A stretch of DNA of 64,000 nucleotides. Origin: Thermofilum sp. NZ13 (GTDB lineage Archaea > Thermoproteota > Thermoprotei > Thermofilales > Thermofilaceae). Every line of letters starts with the position of its first letter. The first letter of the stretch is position 1. Shown in pieces: positions 26,136 through 34,622 of this stretch. The stretch is from positions 124,001 through 188,000 of the forward strand of contig NDWX01000002.1 in assembly GCA_002855745.1 (NCBI GenBank), read 5' to 3'. Under the pieces are notes generated by a model. It was not told the DNA's origin. It saw nothing but the letters and a program-made list of their open reading frames with translations, and did no database searches. Made by a program: the position numbers and the translations under genes.

Positions 26136-26792
26136 TCACCCCTCTGTTGCGCCATCTTCAGATCGAGCTAACTCTGAGAGGCGTTTCTCAATGTTAAGCA
26201 TCCTGAGTGAGAGATCCTGGTTAGATATCCGGAGCTCGCTGAGTGCGGCGAGTAGCGTCTCTTCAAGCCTGCTTACCCGTTGCGCGAGATCGCTTAGAAG
26301 AGCTTCGGTGTCTTGGTACTTAGCCCGGAGCGTGCTGGATTCCGCCTTTATCGATGTCGTTGTGTCTGTCATCACGAGCTCAACTTCCTTTAACTGCGAG
26401 AGAATAGTGTTCACATCCGCATTTACGCCTTGGATGGAGTTGTATAGCTTCTCCATCTCTTGAGAAAGCCTTTCAAGGAAAACGTCCATTGAGAGCTTGA
26501 TTTCTCTAGTCATGTTCTGGGACTCTTGTCTCAGCTCGTCAAGCGTTCTTTTACTCTCGTTCGAGAATTTCTCCCTTTCGCTCCTGAAGCCCTCCAGATG
26601 GCTTTCTAGAGATTTCTCCAAATCCTTTATGTTGTCGAGAAGCGCACCAACGCGGGAGTTCAGGAAATCGACCGTTACCTTTAAGGCGTAAACACCGTTG
26701 TTGAGTCTGCGTAGAGCGGCAAGCAGGACCGCAATGTCCCCTTCTCCGACCTCCACTATCTCTACTTCGTCTCCTGATTCAGGATCAGACAT
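26136..26792 (-). CDS. Coiled-coil protein, partner of the downstream one
   Basis: A 218-residue protein. An acidic start (EIVEVGEGDIAVLLAALRRL) is followed by coiled coil (about residues 25-205) with methyl-accepting-protein-like spacing (DINTILSQ-type heptads, TTTSIKAESSTL) and an acidic end. No membrane segment and no catalytic motif. It lies between the winged-helix YwgA-like gene and the 503-residue coiled-coil gene on one strand, suggesting a three-gene unit. Confidence 0.7.
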   Translation of the reverse strand: MSDPESGDEVEIVEVGEGDIAVLLAALRRLNNGVYALKVTVDFLNSRVGALLDNIKDLEKSLESHLEGFRSEREKFSNESKRTLDELRQESQNMTREIKLSMDVFLERLSQEMEKLYNSIQGVNADVNTILSQLKEVELVMTDTTTSIKAESSTLRAKYQDTEALLSDLAQRVSRLEETLLAALSELRISNQDLSLRMLNIEKRLSELARSEDGATEG

Positions 26793-26828
26793 ACCTCTGT
26801 TCAGAGGTACGCGTACATGGATAAATTG

Positions 26829-27239
26829 CTATTGCTGATCCATGGGCCCCGTGGTCGCTAAACGCTCGCTGGATCTCGAAGCTCGGATTTCGTTTACCAT
26901 TTTCTCTATAAGCTCCTTGTCCGTCTTCGAGAACTCCGTCTTCTCGATTACGCGTGCACCCTTCTCGGTGAGCTTGTAGTACGGCTTGTATAGGTTAAGG
27001 TAGCTGCGGCCCACGGAGTACACGACTTTAAGCAACCCCCTCTCAGCTAAGCTTTGAACCTTTTCGTCGAGCTCCTTGGAGAACGGTGGTTGTCCTGAAA
27101 ACTCGAAGCCTAGGTCAACTCCGTAATCTTTCTGAAGCCTGAATGCCAGCTCGTGGAGCCTCCGCCTGGATACCGCTTTCCCGTAAGAGTAAAGTAGGTA
27201 GAGAAGCCTCTTATCGGCCTGGTCCAGTTTCACCGGCAA
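26829..27239 (-). CDS. YwgA-like winged-helix protein
   Basis: A 136-residue protein with the layout of YwgA/DUF4065-like small proteins: an N-terminal helix KRLLYLLYSYGKAVSRRRLH, the phrase FEFSGQPPFSKELDEKVQSL that matches the family turn before a helix, then AERGLLKVVYSVG and a short wing plus helix. These proteins are often regulators or antitoxin-like. Here it heads a likely operon with two coiled-coil proteins. Confidence 0.6.
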   Translation of the reverse strand: MPVKLDQADKRLLYLLYSYGKAVSRRRLHELAFRLQKDYGVDLGFEFSGQPPFSKELDEKVQSLAERGLLKVVYSVGRSYLNLYKPYYKLTEKGARVIEKTEFSKTDKELIEKMVNEIRASRSSERLATTGPMDQQ

Positions 27240-27301
27240 TAAAAACCACCAACTTCGCTCTTAAACAGAAATTATTAAAAAGTTTGTGCGAGGCGATAGG
27301 C

Positions 27302-27577
27302 GTGGAGTATCTTGGGAAGTGCGAGATCTGCGGGAAGGAAAACGTAGAGCTTTACAAGTGCAGGGTTTGTGGTAGGAGAGTTTGCCGGGAGCACTTTAGG
27401 TGGGATAAGGGTATATGCGTCACATGCGAGGAGACAATGTGCGAGGTCTGCGGCAGGAAGCTCGCGGTAGGCTACTGCGCGCGGTGCGGCAGACTCGTAT
27501 GCGAGGACTGTAGCGTTGAGCGAGGTCCAGCTCTGCTTTGCATCGATTGCTATCGGAAGCTCGGAACTACTCCCTAA
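27302..27577 (+). CDS. Small multi-zinc-finger protein
   Basis: About 91 residues with many paired cysteines and histidines: CEICGKENVELYKCRVCGRR, CREHFRWDKGICVTC, CEVCGRKLAVGYCARCGRL and CEDC with a final CIDCYRK. The spacing suggests B-box or treble-clef type zinc sites in tandem, as in archaeal zinc-binding adaptor proteins. I place the start at GTG 27302, with gaggcgat as SD and attattaaaaag about 25 bp upstream; the longer frame from 27143 runs antisense through the YwgA-like gene. The 3' end overlaps the next gene tail to tail by 11 bp. Confidence 0.65.
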   Translation: MEYLGKCEICGKENVELYKCRVCGRRVCREHFRWDKGICVTCEETMCEVCGRKLAVGYCARCGRLVCEDCSVERGPALLCIDCYRKLGTTP

Positions 27578-28181
27578 GCCTCATTTTGTATACTCCTCTT
27601 TTCGCCTCAACAACGACCAGGCCGGAGTAGTCGCTGTTGTATAAGTTGAACTTAACCTGCCGCGCGTCGATACCGGCTTTTTTCAGCTCGCCCCTGAGCC
27701 GTGAAATTAGGCTATCTGTCGCTCTCTTAAGGAGCTCGCCGTGAGCCTTCACGGTGCTGGAATTAGACAGGTAGATGCCCCTTAGCTTGACGCTGACGTA
27801 GAACTTAAGCAGGTATGAGATGTTCAGCGCTATCAGGGAGAGAAGAAGCGCGAAGTACGATACTAAAGGCTCGTAGTTGAGCAGGACCAGGATTAAGGCG
27901 CCTACCATGGAGGCGAAAGATGCTATGAACATTGCGTCGGAGATAGAGTCTATTCTCTTGAGCCTTGGGTAGGATTTATCCCGTGACGGGATCAAGGCTA
28001 TTCTTGTAAGCGCTTCACAGAGCTCCTTCCACAGATCTCCCTCCAAGCCGAGCTCCGACAGGTTGCGCAAAGCTCTTGAGGGGTTAAAAAGCCGTAAAGC
28101 ACGTATAGCGTCCAGGTCTTCTATCACTTCCTTTAAAAGCTTGGCCCTCTTTCTTGCTCTTTCCCGAGGAGTAAGAGACAC
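27567..28181 (-). CDS. Uncharacterised membrane protein, two helices
   Basis: A 204-residue protein. A basic cytoplasmic N-terminal region (about residues 1-78) is followed by two membrane helices, AMFIASFASMVGALILVLL and SYFALLLSLIALNISYLLKF, and a C-terminal soluble domain with VVVEAKRGVYKMRLRE. No family recognised. It ends in the convergent zinc-finger gene. Confidence 0.65.
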   Translation of the reverse strand: MSLTPRERARKRAKLLKEVIEDLDAIRALRLFNPSRALRNLSELGLEGDLWKELCEALTRIALIPSRDKSYPRLKRIDSISDAMFIASFASMVGALILVLLNYEPLVSYFALLLSLIALNISYLLKFYVSVKLRGIYLSNSSTVKAHGELLKRATDSLISRLRGELKKAGIDARQVKFNLYNSDYSGLVVVEAKRGVYKMRLRE

Positions 28182-28293
28182 GATTTTTTACACGCTACAA
28201 CGCCATATATTTTCCTATCCTTTATTCCCGTGAACATATGGGCAGCGATGCCCTCAGGAAACAGAATATAGGTGAGAAAGCTAACGCTATTCT

Positions 28294-28947
28294 TTAACGG
28301 AAGAACATGTCTAGCGAGCTCTGACCTTGGCTTGCCTGAGATTTAATCAGCGTTGAAATGCGCTGGAAGTCCTCTTCAAGTAGTGCTTTTAGGCGTGGGT
28401 TATAGAGAGCCGCAGCAGGGTGCAACGTCGGGTAGATTGTTAGCTGTCCCCACTTCGATTCAGCCTTGAAGACTTTCCCCCTTACGGACATTATGGATTC
28501 AGCCCTGTATCCGTACAAGCTTAGGAGCGTTCTCGTGCTGTGCCTGCCAAGGGTTACTATTAGGCGCGGCTTTATGAGCTCCAGCTGCCTGACGAGGTAA
28601 GGTAGGCAGGCCTGTATTTCCTCATCGCGGGGATCCCGGTTTGCTGGAGGTCTGCACTTCACGACGTTGGTTATGAAGACACTTTCTCGTGGCACGCCGA
28701 TCGAGTGGAGTAGGGAGTTTAGGAGCTGGCCTGCAGAGCCGACGAAGGGCCGGCCTTGCTGGTCTTCGTTAGAGCCCGGAGCCTCACCGATAAAGACGAT
28801 GCGGCTGCACGGGTCGCCTTCACCGGGTACAGCGTTAATCCTGGTGGTGGAAAGGGGGCAGCGCGAGCACTTTCTTATCTCTTCAGCTACTCTTTTGAGC
28901 TCCTCGCGTACTCTAGCACACTCACTCGTTGATTCTGAGCTCTGCAT
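28294..28947 (-). CDS. Uracil-DNA glycosylase, family 4, with PCNA-binding tail
   Basis: Removes uracil from DNA to start base-excision repair. The 217-residue protein has motif 1 GEAPGSNEDQQGRPFVG near residue 54, the C-terminal motif HPAAALYNP, and the four [4Fe-4S] cysteines C27, C30, C98 and C114 in family 4 spacing. The last residues, QSSLDMFF, match the PIP box (Q-x-x-h-x-x-F-F) that docks proteins to the PCNA clamp. The start overlaps the end of the aconitase X small subunit gene by 26 bp, linking repair and lipid genes in one strand run. Confidence 0.92.
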   Translation of the reverse strand: MQSSESTSECARVREELKRVAEEIRKCSRCPLSTTRINAVPGEGDPCSRIVFIGEAPGSNEDQQGRPFVGSAGQLLNSLLHSIGVPRESVFITNVVKCRPPANRDPRDEEIQACLPYLVRQLELIKPRLIVTLGRHSTRTLLSLYGYRAESIMSVRGKVFKAESKWGQLTIYPTLHPAAALYNPRLKALLEEDFQRISTLIKSQASQGQSSLDMFFR

Positions 28948-29329
28948 GGTCTCGCCCCACGCGCAGTTCTCCTAGCGCTCCCGAGGGTATCTCGCCCAGA
29001 GCCTCCTCACTTATGCCGGTCATGGACGGGATGCCAGCTATTATGCACCCTATTATCACAACTTCGTCGGGCTTAACCGTGACGATGCCTGCTGGAGCTA
29101 GGCCGCGCTTGGCTAACCTGAGCAGGATGTAGGAGCCAACCGTGCTACCCTTCGAGTGAGGGAAAACAAGCACCTTGCCAGCAAGCTTCACCCCCTTGAG
29201 AGGGTGTGAGGGCTCGATGACCTCAGAGGTTGCCGGATCGACACCGCCGAAGAAGGTTAGAGGCTCCTTTGATACCAGCACCTCGCCTCTCCCTACTCCC
29301 TCCGAAACGGGACGCCCCACAACTCTCAC
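28922..29329 (-). CDS. Aconitase X small (swivel) subunit, DUF126
   Basis: A 135-residue protein of the DUF126/aconitase X swivel family: VGRGEVLVSKEPLTFFGGVD, FPHSKGSTVGSYILLRLA and AIIGCIIAGIP-like text (VVIIGCIIAGIPSMTG). With the large subunit next to it, it forms the archaeal phosphomevalonate dehydratase that makes trans-anhydromevalonate 5-phosphate in the modified mevalonate pathway, as shown for Aeropyrum. Overlaps the large subunit by 4 bp. Confidence 0.88.
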   Translation of the reverse strand: MRVVGRPVSEGVGRGEVLVSKEPLTFFGGVDPATSEVIEPSHPLKGVKLAGKVLVFPHSKGSTVGSYILLRLAKRGLAPAGIVTVKPDEVVIIGCIIAGIPSMTGISEEALGEIPSGALGELRVGRDHAELRINE

Positions 29330-30525
29330 TCGCCGCCACCTGCAGCGTACTCCAGCGCTTCTCTTCGGGACTTCAGAACGACCTTATAGCCTTGCGCCTT
29401 CAGGTAGAAGGCCGCCTTACCTGAGTCCGTCACAACCTCTCTCCCCGCGTACATGGAGAGGGGTGAAACAACCATGCATGTATCCGCGAAAACGTACAGG
29501 TTCTTTGCCCTGAGCTTCTCAACGTGCCCGCTGATCGCCTCATACACTTCTCTGCTTGTGTAGAGTATTACTCTTCGCCTTGCCGGCCCTCTATCAGAGA
29601 AGAAGCTAACTACATCCATAACTTCTTCGAGAGATAAGTGGGGGCAGCCAAGCACCACCACCGCACTTTCGGTGAGGCCCCCCTGGTACTCTTCGAGAGT
29701 CTCATACAAAGACTTCGCATCCACAGGCACTCTCTCCAAGTCACGCGCCTCGTAGCGCTCAGGGGAGATGCCTTCGATCAGAACGAGCCCCGTCCCGCCC
29801 GCTGCTCCAACAGCCGCCAAAAACAACTTTATCTCTGGCACGTTCTCCCGCCTTAGCGGTAAGCCCCTGACCAGCGGCACCCTGTCGCCAGCAGTCCTGC
29901 CCACTACGAGGCCTGCAACGTGGTAGAGCCCCCTCTCAGCTACAAGCGATCCCACTTCTCCGAAGTCTATTATGAGCTGGGGTCTCCTGTTCGACTCCAG
30001 GTGGAGGCCAGCAAGGGGGGCTCTCCCAGATATGGCCTCGAGGAGGGCGAGCGGGCCCCCGTCCCTGTTTGTCCTAGCCCCGATAACGCTGTTGGCGTAG
30101 AGCACCGCGTTGCTCTCAGACCACGCTATGTGATCCCCGTAGCTCACCTTTTCGTACAGGTACGGGGTGCAGGTGAGAGTGGGCCTAACGCCGATCTCGG
30201 ATAGAGCCTTGATTATTCTGTTCTGCTTCTCGATGAAATCGGCAGAAACTCTCATGTACGGCCAAAGCGCCGTGTCAAAACCACCCGGGTTCATCGTCGC
30301 CGGGACGCTTACCCGCGCGCCACTCCGAGCAAGCTCCTCGAGGAATTCCAACCCCTCGTCCCCGATGTTCTTGTAGGAAACCCCCGACACGTGGGCGTGC
30401 TTGATCCTAACCAGGCGCTCAGCCCCCAGCGCCTCACCCACCTTAACAACCGCCTTAAGCGCAAGGGCCTTACCCTGCCCGAACTCACCGTCCAGAATCT
30501 TCTCCTCTTCAGGCTCCAGGTACAC
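29326..30525 (-). CDS. Aconitase X catalytic (large) subunit, DUF521
   Basis: A 399-residue protein of the aconitase X catalytic family. Features seen are KIGEALGAERLVRI-type N-terminal text, HVSGVSYKNIGDEGLEFLE, TCTPYL, SNAVLYANSVIGARTNRDGG and VVLGCPHLSLEE, with cysteines placed to bind an iron-sulfur cluster. Together with DUF126 it dehydrates mevalonate 5-phosphate. A ctttaaaag box about 32-41 bp upstream could be its promoter, though a small frame overlaps the start by 17 bp. Confidence 0.88.
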   Translation of the reverse strand: MYLEPEEEKILDGEFGQGKALALKAVVKVGEALGAERLVRIKHAHVSGVSYKNIGDEGLEFLEELARSGARVSVPATMNPGGFDTALWPYMRVSADFIEKQNRIIKALSEIGVRPTLTCTPYLYEKVSYGDHIAWSESNAVLYANSVIGARTNRDGGPLALLEAISGRAPLAGLHLESNRRPQLIIDFGEVGSLVAERGLYHVAGLVVGRTAGDRVPLVRGLPLRRENVPEIKLFLAAVGAAGGTGLVLIEGISPERYEARDLERVPVDAKSLYETLEEYQGGLTESAVVVLGCPHLSLEEVMDVVSFFSDRGPARRRVILYTSREVYEAISGHVEKLRAKNLYVFADTCMVVSPLSMYAGREVVTDSGKAAFYLKAQGYKVVLKSRREALEYAAGGGE

Positions 30526-30676
30526 GTCTCCCTCTTTCTAGGCCCTTATCAGTTCCCTTTAAAAGTGTCGCCAGCAGGAGCTCAGCTACCAACCTAGCCG
30601 CGATGGGAGTGAAGTCTGGCGCCGTGAAAAGACTTAACTCCGCCGTTGCCAAGTGAAAAACGGCCCCAGGGCTCAT
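30509..30676 (-). CDS. Possible 55-residue protein upstream of aconitase X
   Basis: An ATG-started frame of 55 codons with protein-like parts: MSPGAVFHLATAELSLF, PIAARLVAELLLATLLKG and a basic end. Its stop falls 17 bp inside the aconitase X gene, an overlap typical of coupled translation, and ggtga lies directly before its ATG. Against it, the AT-rich promoter-like stretch of aconitase X lies inside this frame. I do not recognise it. Confidence 0.3.
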   Translation of the reverse strand: MSPGAVFHLATAELSLFTAPDFTPIAARLVAELLLATLLKGTDKGLERGRRVPGA

Positions 30677-30711
30677 TCACCGCGAGAGATTAGGAAAGGG
30701 AAGAGCTCGTT

Positions 30712-33486
30712 TCAGCGGAAAAGCACTAAATAAATTCCCAAAGAGATCAGGAGCAGACCGAGTACAAGCTCGGTCCACCTCCGCAAAGCATTCAAATGCA
30801 CTGTGACTGCATCGACCATTAATAGTAGCCTCCCGCCGATGATCGTGCCCGCCGCTATCGCAATGAGAGGTAGAACGAAGACGAGGTTGTAAAGCAGCAG
30901 AAGGAGGAGTGCGACCGCAGGGCTCTCGCCTGCGAGCATGTAGGTAGCTACGATGTATGGTCCGCTACTGCAGGGCAGAAGGGTAAAGCTCACAGCGGCT
31001 CCGGCGAGAAACGCGGCGGCGACGCTACCCTTCTGAGCCCTTGTGAGAAATAGATGCGACGCGCTGTTGAGTTTGTGGGAGATAAGGTCGAAGTATCGGC
31101 GAATGTTGGAGAAATAGGCTTTCTGCCCCGCATACCCGTCTCTGCAGCCCTCCTGCCACGTGAAAGTCGACTGAACCACTGCGTAAGCACCTGCCGCCAC
31201 TGTAACCACAGCAACAAAGTACTTCAGCCAGCTGAAGAGAGACATGAACCTTATCAACCCCAGTCCTAAAAGCAGATAGCAGACGTACACCGCCGAAATG
31301 AACGCGACGGAGGCCGACACGGCCTTCCTTCTCCCACTAATCCCCAAGACGGCCATGACCAAAGCCGCGAACACCATGAAAGTGCAGGGGTTAATGGAGT
31401 CCGCAGCCGCTAAGGCTAGGATCGTAGGCAGAAGCTCGCTTGCCTTTGTTGTTGGAGTGGGGCTTGGAGATAGAGCCCCCTGCAGGGCAATTCTGTACAC
31501 TTCGGTTGAGTTGATTGTGCGGTACACCCACTCACCCTGGTAGGTGACTATTAACGTGGCGTTGGCCGGGTTTAAGCTCAGGATTTTGATCCAGCTTGCC
31601 TCGTCCTGGGGACCAACAACGACAGCCAGCAACCGTTCTCCCTTAAACACGAGCGTCAGGGGGACTACCCTGGGAAACTCTCTTAGGGCAAGCTGGTACA
31701 GGTAGTTGTACTCCGCGAGGAACGTTTGGTTGGAGATATCCTTGAAGACCAAGCGATCTACAGCTCTGCTGAGCAGCTCTCTTGTCTGCCTGCAGTCGGG
31801 GCACGTCTCCTCTCCGTACACGACGGCCGTAATGCTGGAATTTCCCTCGAGCGGGGTGTTAGGTCCTGGGGCATCGAGGCCCTGCTGAGTGTAGGTGCTG
31901 TTTACCATGATTCTTATCTCTGTTCTGCCACGGAGGCTGACGGCTCTGGTTTGAGTAAAGTTGCCGTAGGATACGACTACGGTGTAATTACCCTCGGGAA
32001 GTAGCACTTCGAGGTATCCTATGCCACGAGCCAGGCTCGCATTCCCTCTGTAGACGATAATCTCAGGCTGGCCACCGGTCGTCGATGACGCGTAGACGAT
32101 GAGGGGGTACTTCACCCTTTGCAGTACTACCGTGTACCTCGCGTTGCTGGTTAGGTTCACCGGGACTGTTACAGCCACGTATCCTGGAGCTGTGATGGTG
32201 ACGTTGTAGAATCCGCTGGGCAAAGTCAGGTTGAAGCGGCCTGCAAAACTGCCTACCGTTGCACCGTTCACGATCACGGTGAGATTGCCTATACTCCCTC
32301 CTTGCTCGGGGACCACCTCAAAGGTCAAAGTGTAGTTGTTACTCGCTGGGGCTCTTTGAAAAATCTCCAGATTCTTACCGCCTACAACGTATAACTTCCC
32401 GTTAGTGTAGTGAGCATCTCTGACCGCGAATCCAGCGTCAATGATACCCGTTATCCCGCTGAGGTTACCCAACACGACGATATCGTTGTCCCACGCGAGA
32501 TAGGTTCCGTCATCGTACACCCTTAAACCGATCTGATCGCCCTTCGAGTAGGGCAACGGAATCTGAAGCTCCCTTAGAGCCCTATCCGCGAAGCTGTATA
32601 CGGAGAGCCTCACCTCCAGGCCGTTGAGGGCGAGCGAGTACAGGAGCCTGTAGCTAGGCTCGGAAACCCCCTGTAGCGGTAAAGGTAGTTTGAGTTTTCT
32701 AAGTGGCTTGATGCCTGCTCCTGATAGTGTGATTTCCTCAACGGTCGAGTTGTCGTAGACGATGCCCAGGTTGCCTGTGGGTAGCCTTACCAGCGAGAGG
32801 GCATGACAGATCGTGTAGGAGTTCTCACCTCGCGGCGTAAGTAGAGTGATTACTTTCTCGTTTTGCATGAGGCAAATGTGGCACAACGTCTCTACAGACA
32901 GCACGACCACGCTGTCACCCAGCGGCAGCACCTGTAAACCAGTGTTAACGAAGGGTTTCAGGTACGTTCTACGGCTCAGGTCCAGAGTAAATCCCACTAG
33001 GTACTTGCCCGTCAGTATGTACAGTGTTGACCCTGCTACAACGGCTTTCCTAACGCCGCTCAGATCGGTGCCGGGAACTCTAGGGGACTGAAGATGTATT
33101 TTCCTAATGATGTCGACGAGGTGGACGTAAGAGTAAGGAACCTCGGCGTTTTTCACGAACTCGGTTACCACTAATGTCGAGTTATCCAGAAATATGGGGG
33201 ATACGTCGGAGAAGCTGTTGAGCTGGAGCCTGTAAACCAGCGATAGATTCGACGCGTAAACGTCGACAAAGCGCTGGTAGTACCTGTTGTCTCCGTAAGC
33301 CACGGCTACAAAACTGCCATCCTGGCTTACCGCAACTGAGAGTATGTTAAACTGGTCAAACGAGACCCTCGACGAAGACCAGTGCTCTGAATCAGCAATC
33401 AGCAAGAGGCTGGATAGTGCAATGAGAAAAACTAGAGGAAGGCTCAGGATCCTTTTCGCGATCATCCAGCTCTTCCTTCTTTTCAC
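30712..33486 (-). CDS. Giant membrane protein: beta-propeller, PEGA modules, thioredoxin domain and CcdA/DsbD membrane domain
   Basis: A 924-residue protein. A signal anchor (SLPLVFLIALSSLLLIA) leads to an exterior beta-propeller (about residues 40-370) with a CHIC pair (C202, C205). PEGA-like modules follow (FNLTLPSGFYNVTITAPGY, LEVLLPEGNYTVVV). A thioredoxin-like domain has C562-PD-C565 in GEETCPDCRQTRELL. The C-terminal third is a polytopic CcdA/DsbD domain with its two signature cysteines, C701 in DSINPCTFM and C839 in LLPCSSGPY. By analogy with DsbD, electrons would pass from a cytoplasmic thioredoxin through the membrane cysteines to the outer thioredoxin site, all in one chain. A diverged relative lies at 47.1-49.7 kb. 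Confidence 0.85.
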   Translation of the reverse strand: MKRRKSWMIAKRILSLPLVFLIALSSLLLIADSEHWSSSRVSFDQFNILSVAVSQDGSFVAVAYGDNRYYQRFVDVYASNLSLVYRLQLNSFSDVSPIFLDNSTLVVTEFVKNAEVPYSYVHLVDIIRKIHLQSPRVPGTDLSGVRKAVVAGSTLYILTGKYLVGFTLDLSRRTYLKPFVNTGLQVLPLGDSVVVLSVETLCHICLMQNEKVITLLTPRGENSYTICHALSLVRLPTGNLGIVYDNSTVEEITLSGAGIKPLRKLKLPLPLQGVSEPSYRLLYSLALNGLEVRLSVYSFADRALRELQIPLPYSKGDQIGLRVYDDGTYLAWDNDIVVLGNLSGITGIIDAGFAVRDAHYTNGKLYVVGGKNLEIFQRAPASNNYTLTFEVVPEQGGSIGNLTVIVNGATVGSFAGRFNLTLPSGFYNVTITAPGYVAVTVPVNLTSNARYTVVLQRVKYPLIVYASSTTGGQPEIIVYRGNASLARGIGYLEVLLPEGNYTVVVSYGNFTQTRAVSLRGRTEIRIMVNSTYTQQGLDAPGPNTPLEGNSSITAVVYGEETCPDCRQTRELLSRAVDRLVFKDISNQTFLAEYNYLYQLALREFPRVVPLTLVFKGERLLAVVVGPQDEASWIKILSLNPANATLIVTYQGEWVYRTINSTEVYRIALQGALSPSPTPTTKASELLPTILALAAADSINPCTFMVFAALVMAVLGISGRRKAVSASVAFISAVYVCYLLLGLGLIRFMSLFSWLKYFVAVVTVAAGAYAVVQSTFTWQEGCRDGYAGQKAYFSNIRRYFDLISHKLNSASHLFLTRAQKGSVAAAFLAGAAVSFTLLPCSSGPYIVATYMLAGESPAVALLLLLLYNLVFVLPLIAIAAGTIIGGRLLLMVDAVTVHLNALRRWTELVLGLLLISLGIYLVLFR

Positions 33487-33704
33487 CTTCGACCTTAAAA
33501 ACGATATCTTTCAGGCTACATACATCCCTTTGCTTTTACGACATACTCTCTTTCACCCTCACGTTCAACCCTACTCCTATGCCCATCAGGTACGGCGATA
33601 AATGATTGATAAGCCGATCATAAGAGAGTCGGGTGATCCTCGCAACGGGGAAACACTAAACCGCTAGCTTAGAGCAACCAGCTACTTGATGCAAGAGAAC
33701 GGTA

Positions 33705-34619
33705 TCACGGTGAACCTACGATGGTGAGGGGGGTTAGGTACATTTCTGCGAGAAGAAAACCGGACGAAACGATTAAGAGTTGCACAGCCGAGTGGATTAA
33801 CCCCGCAGAAGCCCTTCCGTGCTTCATCTTGCCTACAATTAACCCTCCGGACAGGGCTGTTATCGCACCGGAGTACAGCATTATGGTCTCGTAGAGTGGT
33901 GGGTCGAGGGCCCCGAAGAAGCCTCCTGTTCTCTGCAGCGCGCCTAGGGGTATCACGAACACGTAGAGTATCGTCAGCGCTAAGACGAGGTAAATTATCG
34001 TTGATATGTAAACCGTTATCGCATGTGGGTTTATCGTGGTGGACTTCTCATCCTCGTAGGTTTTTAAAGCCGCGAAGATGTTGGCGGCAGACTCGAGAAC
34101 GTCGATTACCCTGCCACCGCTTTCGTTAGCCGTTACCAGTATGGTCACAGCTTTCTTAACGTTTAAGTCTCTGACCCTCACAGGTATCCTTCTAAGAGCA
34201 ACGTTTAGGGGCTCTCCCAGCTCTACCTCTACGAGCGCCTTCTTGATCTCGGAGCTGAGCGGGCCTGGGACCGTCTCCGCGACCGACCGCAGGGCCTCGT
34301 GTAGCGTTAAACCAGACCTCACGGCTTCCGCTACGGACTTGAAGAAGTGCGGGAGTATGCTCGTTATCCTCGATACGTACATCCTGTTAAGGGTGTCCAC
34401 AATAGCGTAGGGGAGAAAGACCAGGATCAGTGCGGTGAGCAACAGCACGTTGACGCGCGTAGACGTCACCACTATCAGTGCACCGCCTACCAGCTTCAAG
34501 CTCGAAAGAAGCTCGTAGCGTAGCCCCACTAGTACATACGCAACCGGAATTACGGCCAGCGCGAGCCCGAGGGATAGTAGGACCGCCGTGCGCCTAGAGT
34601 TGAGCATGAAGTAAGGCAT
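33705..34619 (-). CDS. Archaeal pilus/secretion membrane platform protein (T2SSF/TadC type), second copy
   Basis: A 304-residue multi-pass protein with the T2SSF core HFFKSVAEAVRSGLTLHEAL and RIPVRVRDLNVKKAVTILVTANESGG, followed by C-terminal membrane helices (TVYISTIIYLVLALTILYVF, LLIVSSGFLLAEMYL). It is one of two tandem platform proteins, 3 bp after the first, as in many archaeal type IV pilus loci. It closes the three-gene cluster; no pilin or prepilin peptidase follows. Confidence 0.82.
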   Translation of the reverse strand: MPYFMLNSRRTAVLLSLGLALAVIPVAYVLVGLRYELLSSLKLVGGALIVVTSTRVNVLLLTALILVFLPYAIVDTLNRMYVSRITSILPHFFKSVAEAVRSGLTLHEALRSVAETVPGPLSSEIKKALVEVELGEPLNVALRRIPVRVRDLNVKKAVTILVTANESGGRVIDVLESAANIFAALKTYEDEKSTTINPHAITVYISTIIYLVLALTILYVFVIPLGALQRTGGFFGALDPPLYETIMLYSGAITALSGGLIVGKMKHGRASAGLIHSAVQLLIVSSGFLLAEMYLTPLTIVGSP

Positions 34620-34622
34620 GGC

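Noticed and set aside
27143-27301. N-terminal extension of the zinc-finger protein
   Set aside because: It runs antisense through the YwgA-like gene and its promoter, while GTG 27302 has a good SD.
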